Shown: positions 61,233 to 64,000 of the stretch, piece after piece
Layout of the letters: the number at the start of each line of letters is the position of its first letter
How positions within the stretch are numbered: position 1 is the first letter of the stretch
From: Lateolabrax maculatus
Lineage: Eukaryota > Chordata > Actinopteri > Acropomatiformes > Lateolabracidae
Direction: 5' to 3'
DNA length: 64,000 nt
Assembly: GCA_031216445.1 (NCBI GenBank)
Contig: CM062196.1
Span: 6,458,501-6,522,500, forward strand
Translations under genes and position numbers: made by a program
Notes under the pieces: generated by a model
What the model was told of the DNA's origin: nothing
Database searches by the model: none
Seen by the model: the letters and a program-made list of their open reading frames with translations, nothing else

Positions 61233-64000
61233 AAAACGACAAAAAACAACAATAAAAACAACAAAAATGACAAAGAACGACACTATAAACGACAAAAAAC
61301 AACAGAAACGACAAAAAACAACAAAAAACGACACTATAAACAACAAAAAACTACAAAAACACAACAAAAACGACACTATAAACAACAAAAAACAACAAAA
61401 ACGACCCTATAAACAACAAAAAACAACATAAACAACAAAAAACAACAAAAAAGACACTATAAAAGACAAAAAACTACAAAAACGACAAAAAAACAACAAA
61501 AACGACACTATAAACAACAAAAAACGACAAAAACGACACTATAAACAACAAAAAACGACACTATAAACAACAAAAAACTACAAAAACACAACAAAAACGA
61601 CACTATAAACAACAAATAACAACAAAAACGACACTATAAGGGACAAAAAAACGACAAAAACGCCACTATAAGCGACAAAAAACGACAAAAACGCCACTAT
61701 AAGGGACAAAAAAACGACAAAAAACGACAAAAAGCGACAAAAAAACGACAAAAACGCCACTATAAGGGACAAAAAAACGACAAAAAGCGACAAAAAAACA
61801 ACAAACACGACACTATAAGGGACAAAAAAACGACAAAAAGCGACAAAAAGCGACAAAAAACAACAAAAACGCCACTATAAGGGACAAAGAAACGTCAAAA
61901 AACGACAAAAACGCCACTATAAGCGACAAAAGACGCCACTATAAGGGACAAAAAACACGACAAAAAGCGACAAAAAACAACAAAAACGACACTATAAGGG
62001 ACAAAAAACGACAAAAAGCGACAAAAAACAATAAAAACGACACTATAAGGGACAAAAAAACGACAAAAAGCGACAAAAAACAACAAAAACGACACTATAA
62101 GGGATGAAAAACGACGAAAAACGACAAAAAACGACAAAAAGCGACAAAAAACAACAAAAACGCCACTATAAGGGACAAAAAACACGACAAAAAGCGACAA
62201 AAACGACACTATAAGCGACAAAAAAAGACAAGAAACGACAAAAAGCGACAAAAAACAACAAAAACGCCACTATAAGGGACAAAAAAACGACAAAAAGCGA
62301 CAAAAAGCGACAAAAAACTACAAAAATGCCACTATAAGGGACAAAAAACACGACAAAAAGCGACAAAAACGACACTATAAGCGACAAAAAAAGACAAGAA
62401 ACGACAAAAAACAACAAAAACGCCACTATAAGGGACAAAAAAACGACAAAAAGCGACAAAAAACAACAAAAACGACACTATAAGGGACGAAAAACGACAA
62501 AAAACGACAAAAAGTGACAAAAAACGACAAAAACGCCACTATAAGCGAAAAAAAACAACAAAAACGCCACTATAAAGGACCAAAAAACGACAAAAACGCC
62601 ACTATAAGCGACAAAAAACGACAAAAACGCCACTATAAGGGACCAAAAAAGGACAAAAACGCCACTATAAGGGACAAAAAAACGACAAAAAACGACAAAA
62701 AGCGACAAAAAAACAACAAAAACGACACTATAAGGGACAAAAAAACGACAAAAAACGACAAAAAGCGACAAAAAACAACAAAAACGACACTATAAGGGAC
62801 GAAAAACGACAAAAAACAACAAAAAACGACAAAAACGCCACTATAAGGGACAAAAAAAGGACAAAAACGCCACTATAAGGGACAAAAAAACGACAAAAAA
62901 CGACAAAAAGCGACAAAAAAACAACAAAAACGACACTATAAGCGACAAAAAAAGACAAAAAACAACAAAAAACGACAAAAACGCCACTATAAGGGACAAA
63001 AAAGCGACAAAAAACAACAAAAACGACACTATAAGGGACGAAAAACGACAAAAAAGGACAAAAAGCGACAAAAAAACGACAAAAACGCCACTATAAGGGA
63101 CAAAAAAACGACAAAAAACGACAAAAAGCGACAAAAAAACGACAAAAACGCCACTATAAGGGACAAAAAAACGACAAAAAACGACAAAAAGCGACAAAAA
63201 AACAACAAACACGACACTATAAGGGACAAAAAAAACGACAAAAAGCGACAAAAAGCGACAAAAAACAACAAAAACGCCACTATAAGGGACAAAGAAACGT
63301 CAAAAAACGACAAAAACGCCACTATAAGCGACAAAAAACGCCACTATAAGGGACAAAAAACACGACAAAAAGCGACAAAAAACAACAAAAACGACACTAT
63401 AAGGGACAAAAAACGACAAAAAGCGACAAAAAACAATAAAAACGACACTATAAGGGACAAAAAAACGACAAAAAGCGACAAAAAACAACAAAAACGACAC
63501 TATAAGGGATGAAAAACGACGAAAAACGACAAAAAACGACAAAAAGCGACAAAAAACAACAAAAACGCCACTATAAGGGACAAAAAACACGACAAAAAGC
63601 GACAAAAACGACACTATAAGCGACAAAAAAAGACAAGAAACGACAAAAAGCGACAAAAAACAACAAAAACGCCACTATAAGGGACAAAAAAACGACAAAA
63701 AGCGACAAAAAGCGACAAAAAACTACAAAAACGCCACTATAAGGGACAAAAAACACGACAAAAAGCGACAAAAACGACACTATAAGCGACAAAAAAAGAC
63801 AAGAAACGACAAAAAACAACAAAAACGCCACTATAAGGGACAAAAAAACGACAAAAAGCGACAAAAAACAACAAAAACGACACTATAAGGGACGAAAAAC
63901 GACAAAAAACGACAAAAAGTGACAAAAAACGACAAAAACGCCACTATAAGCGAAAAAAAACAACAAAAACGCCACTATAAAGGACCAAAAAACGACAAAA
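61233..64000 (+). repeat. A-tract satellite of ~10-bp units with CACTATAAGGG boxes
   Basis: At least 2.77 kb made almost entirely of ~10-bp units of the form GACAAAAAAC, GCGACAAAAA and AACAAAAACG, interrupted about every 20-60 bp by a box CACTATAAGGG or its variants (CACTATAAGCG, CACTATAAAC). About fifty boxes are present. The + strand has almost no T outside these boxes. The array starts just after a short unique segment (about 61126-61232) and runs off the window. No transposase, terminal repeat or gene is visible. The minus strand stays open over long stretches only because of base composition. Confidence 0.95.

Larger units (their letters stand above)
59665..64000 (+). other. lrp8 intron after the last exon seen; repeat-filled
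   Basis: This intron begins with donor GTAAGA and is open at the window end. It is largely tandem repeats: a ~94-bp unit (59948-60260), a ~250-bp block in three partial copies (60308-61125) and an A-tract satellite from 61233 to the end. The next lrp8 exon (EGF-3 region) is not reached. Confidence 0.85.

Noticed and set aside
61137..63925. A series of minus-strand open frames up to 136 codons rich in F, V, L and S that look like membrane proteins
   Set aside because: They are the reverse complement of the A-tract satellite. The near absence of stop trinucleotides comes from base composition; the same peptide recurs at the 1405-bp repeat offset and no start context or domain supports translation.
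61233..64000. CRISPR-like alternation of repeats and spacers
   Set aside because: The spacers are themselves variants of the same ~10-bp unit, spacing is irregular, and the sequence lies in an intron of a vertebrate gene.
61270..64000. Arrays of TATA boxes (CTATAAG) or CArG boxes (CC(A/T)6GG on the minus strand)
   Set aside because: CCCTTATAGTGG does not fit CC(A/T)6GG exactly, and the TATA-like box is a fixed part of a satellite unit without initiator context.

Overview
This window is vertebrate nuclear DNA, most likely from a teleost fish. Coding sequence occupies about 1.8 kb of 64 kb, split into short exons bounded by GT/AG splice sites. The rest is intronic sequence dense in (GT)n/(CA)n, (GA)n and (CT)n microsatellites, with retroelement and MITE-like remnants of kinds I associate with fish genomes. 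Nothing prokaryotic is visible: no operons, ribosome binding sites or CRISPR arrays.

The only gene I can support is the middle part of lrp8 (apolipoprotein E receptor 2, ApoER2), read on the + strand. Eleven coding exons between 15679 and 59664 join in frame, with matching splice phases, into 598 codons. In order they encode LDL-receptor class A (LA) repeat 3; LA4-LA5-LA6 in one exon; LA7; an eighth LA repeat; EGF-1; EGF-2; and most of the six-bladed YWTD beta-propeller in five exons. Residue patterns such as NRHEIRRIDL, KIEKSGLNGVDRQ and DSGNKSISVAT match LRP8 better than its paralogue VLDLR. The 5' exons (signal peptide, LA1, LA2) and 3' exons (end of the propeller region, EGF-3, O-glycosylated stalk, transmembrane helix, NPxY tail) lie outside the window.

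Layout: 1-15678 is the 3' part of a long intron. Exon LA3 lies at 15679-15807, behind an unusually long polypyrimidine tract. A 16.9-kb intron follows, with hairpins, a MITE-like element and a LINE tail. LA4-6 to EGF-2 lie at 32665-41060. A 6.6-kb intron contains a retroelement remnant, an interstitial telomeric repeat and large microsatellites. The propeller exons run from 47622 to 59664. The last intron starts with two families of local tandem duplications (59948-61125) and then enters a 2.8-kb or longer A-tract satellite (61233-64000) that runs off the end of the window.

The least expected structure is that terminal satellite. It combines ~10-bp GACAAAAAAC-type units, spaced at about one DNA helical turn, with recurrent CACTATAAGGG boxes, and it shows a higher-order period of about 1405 bp. 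Other points of interest are the retained eighth LA repeat, the weak splice donor after it, and several perfect intronic inverted repeats.
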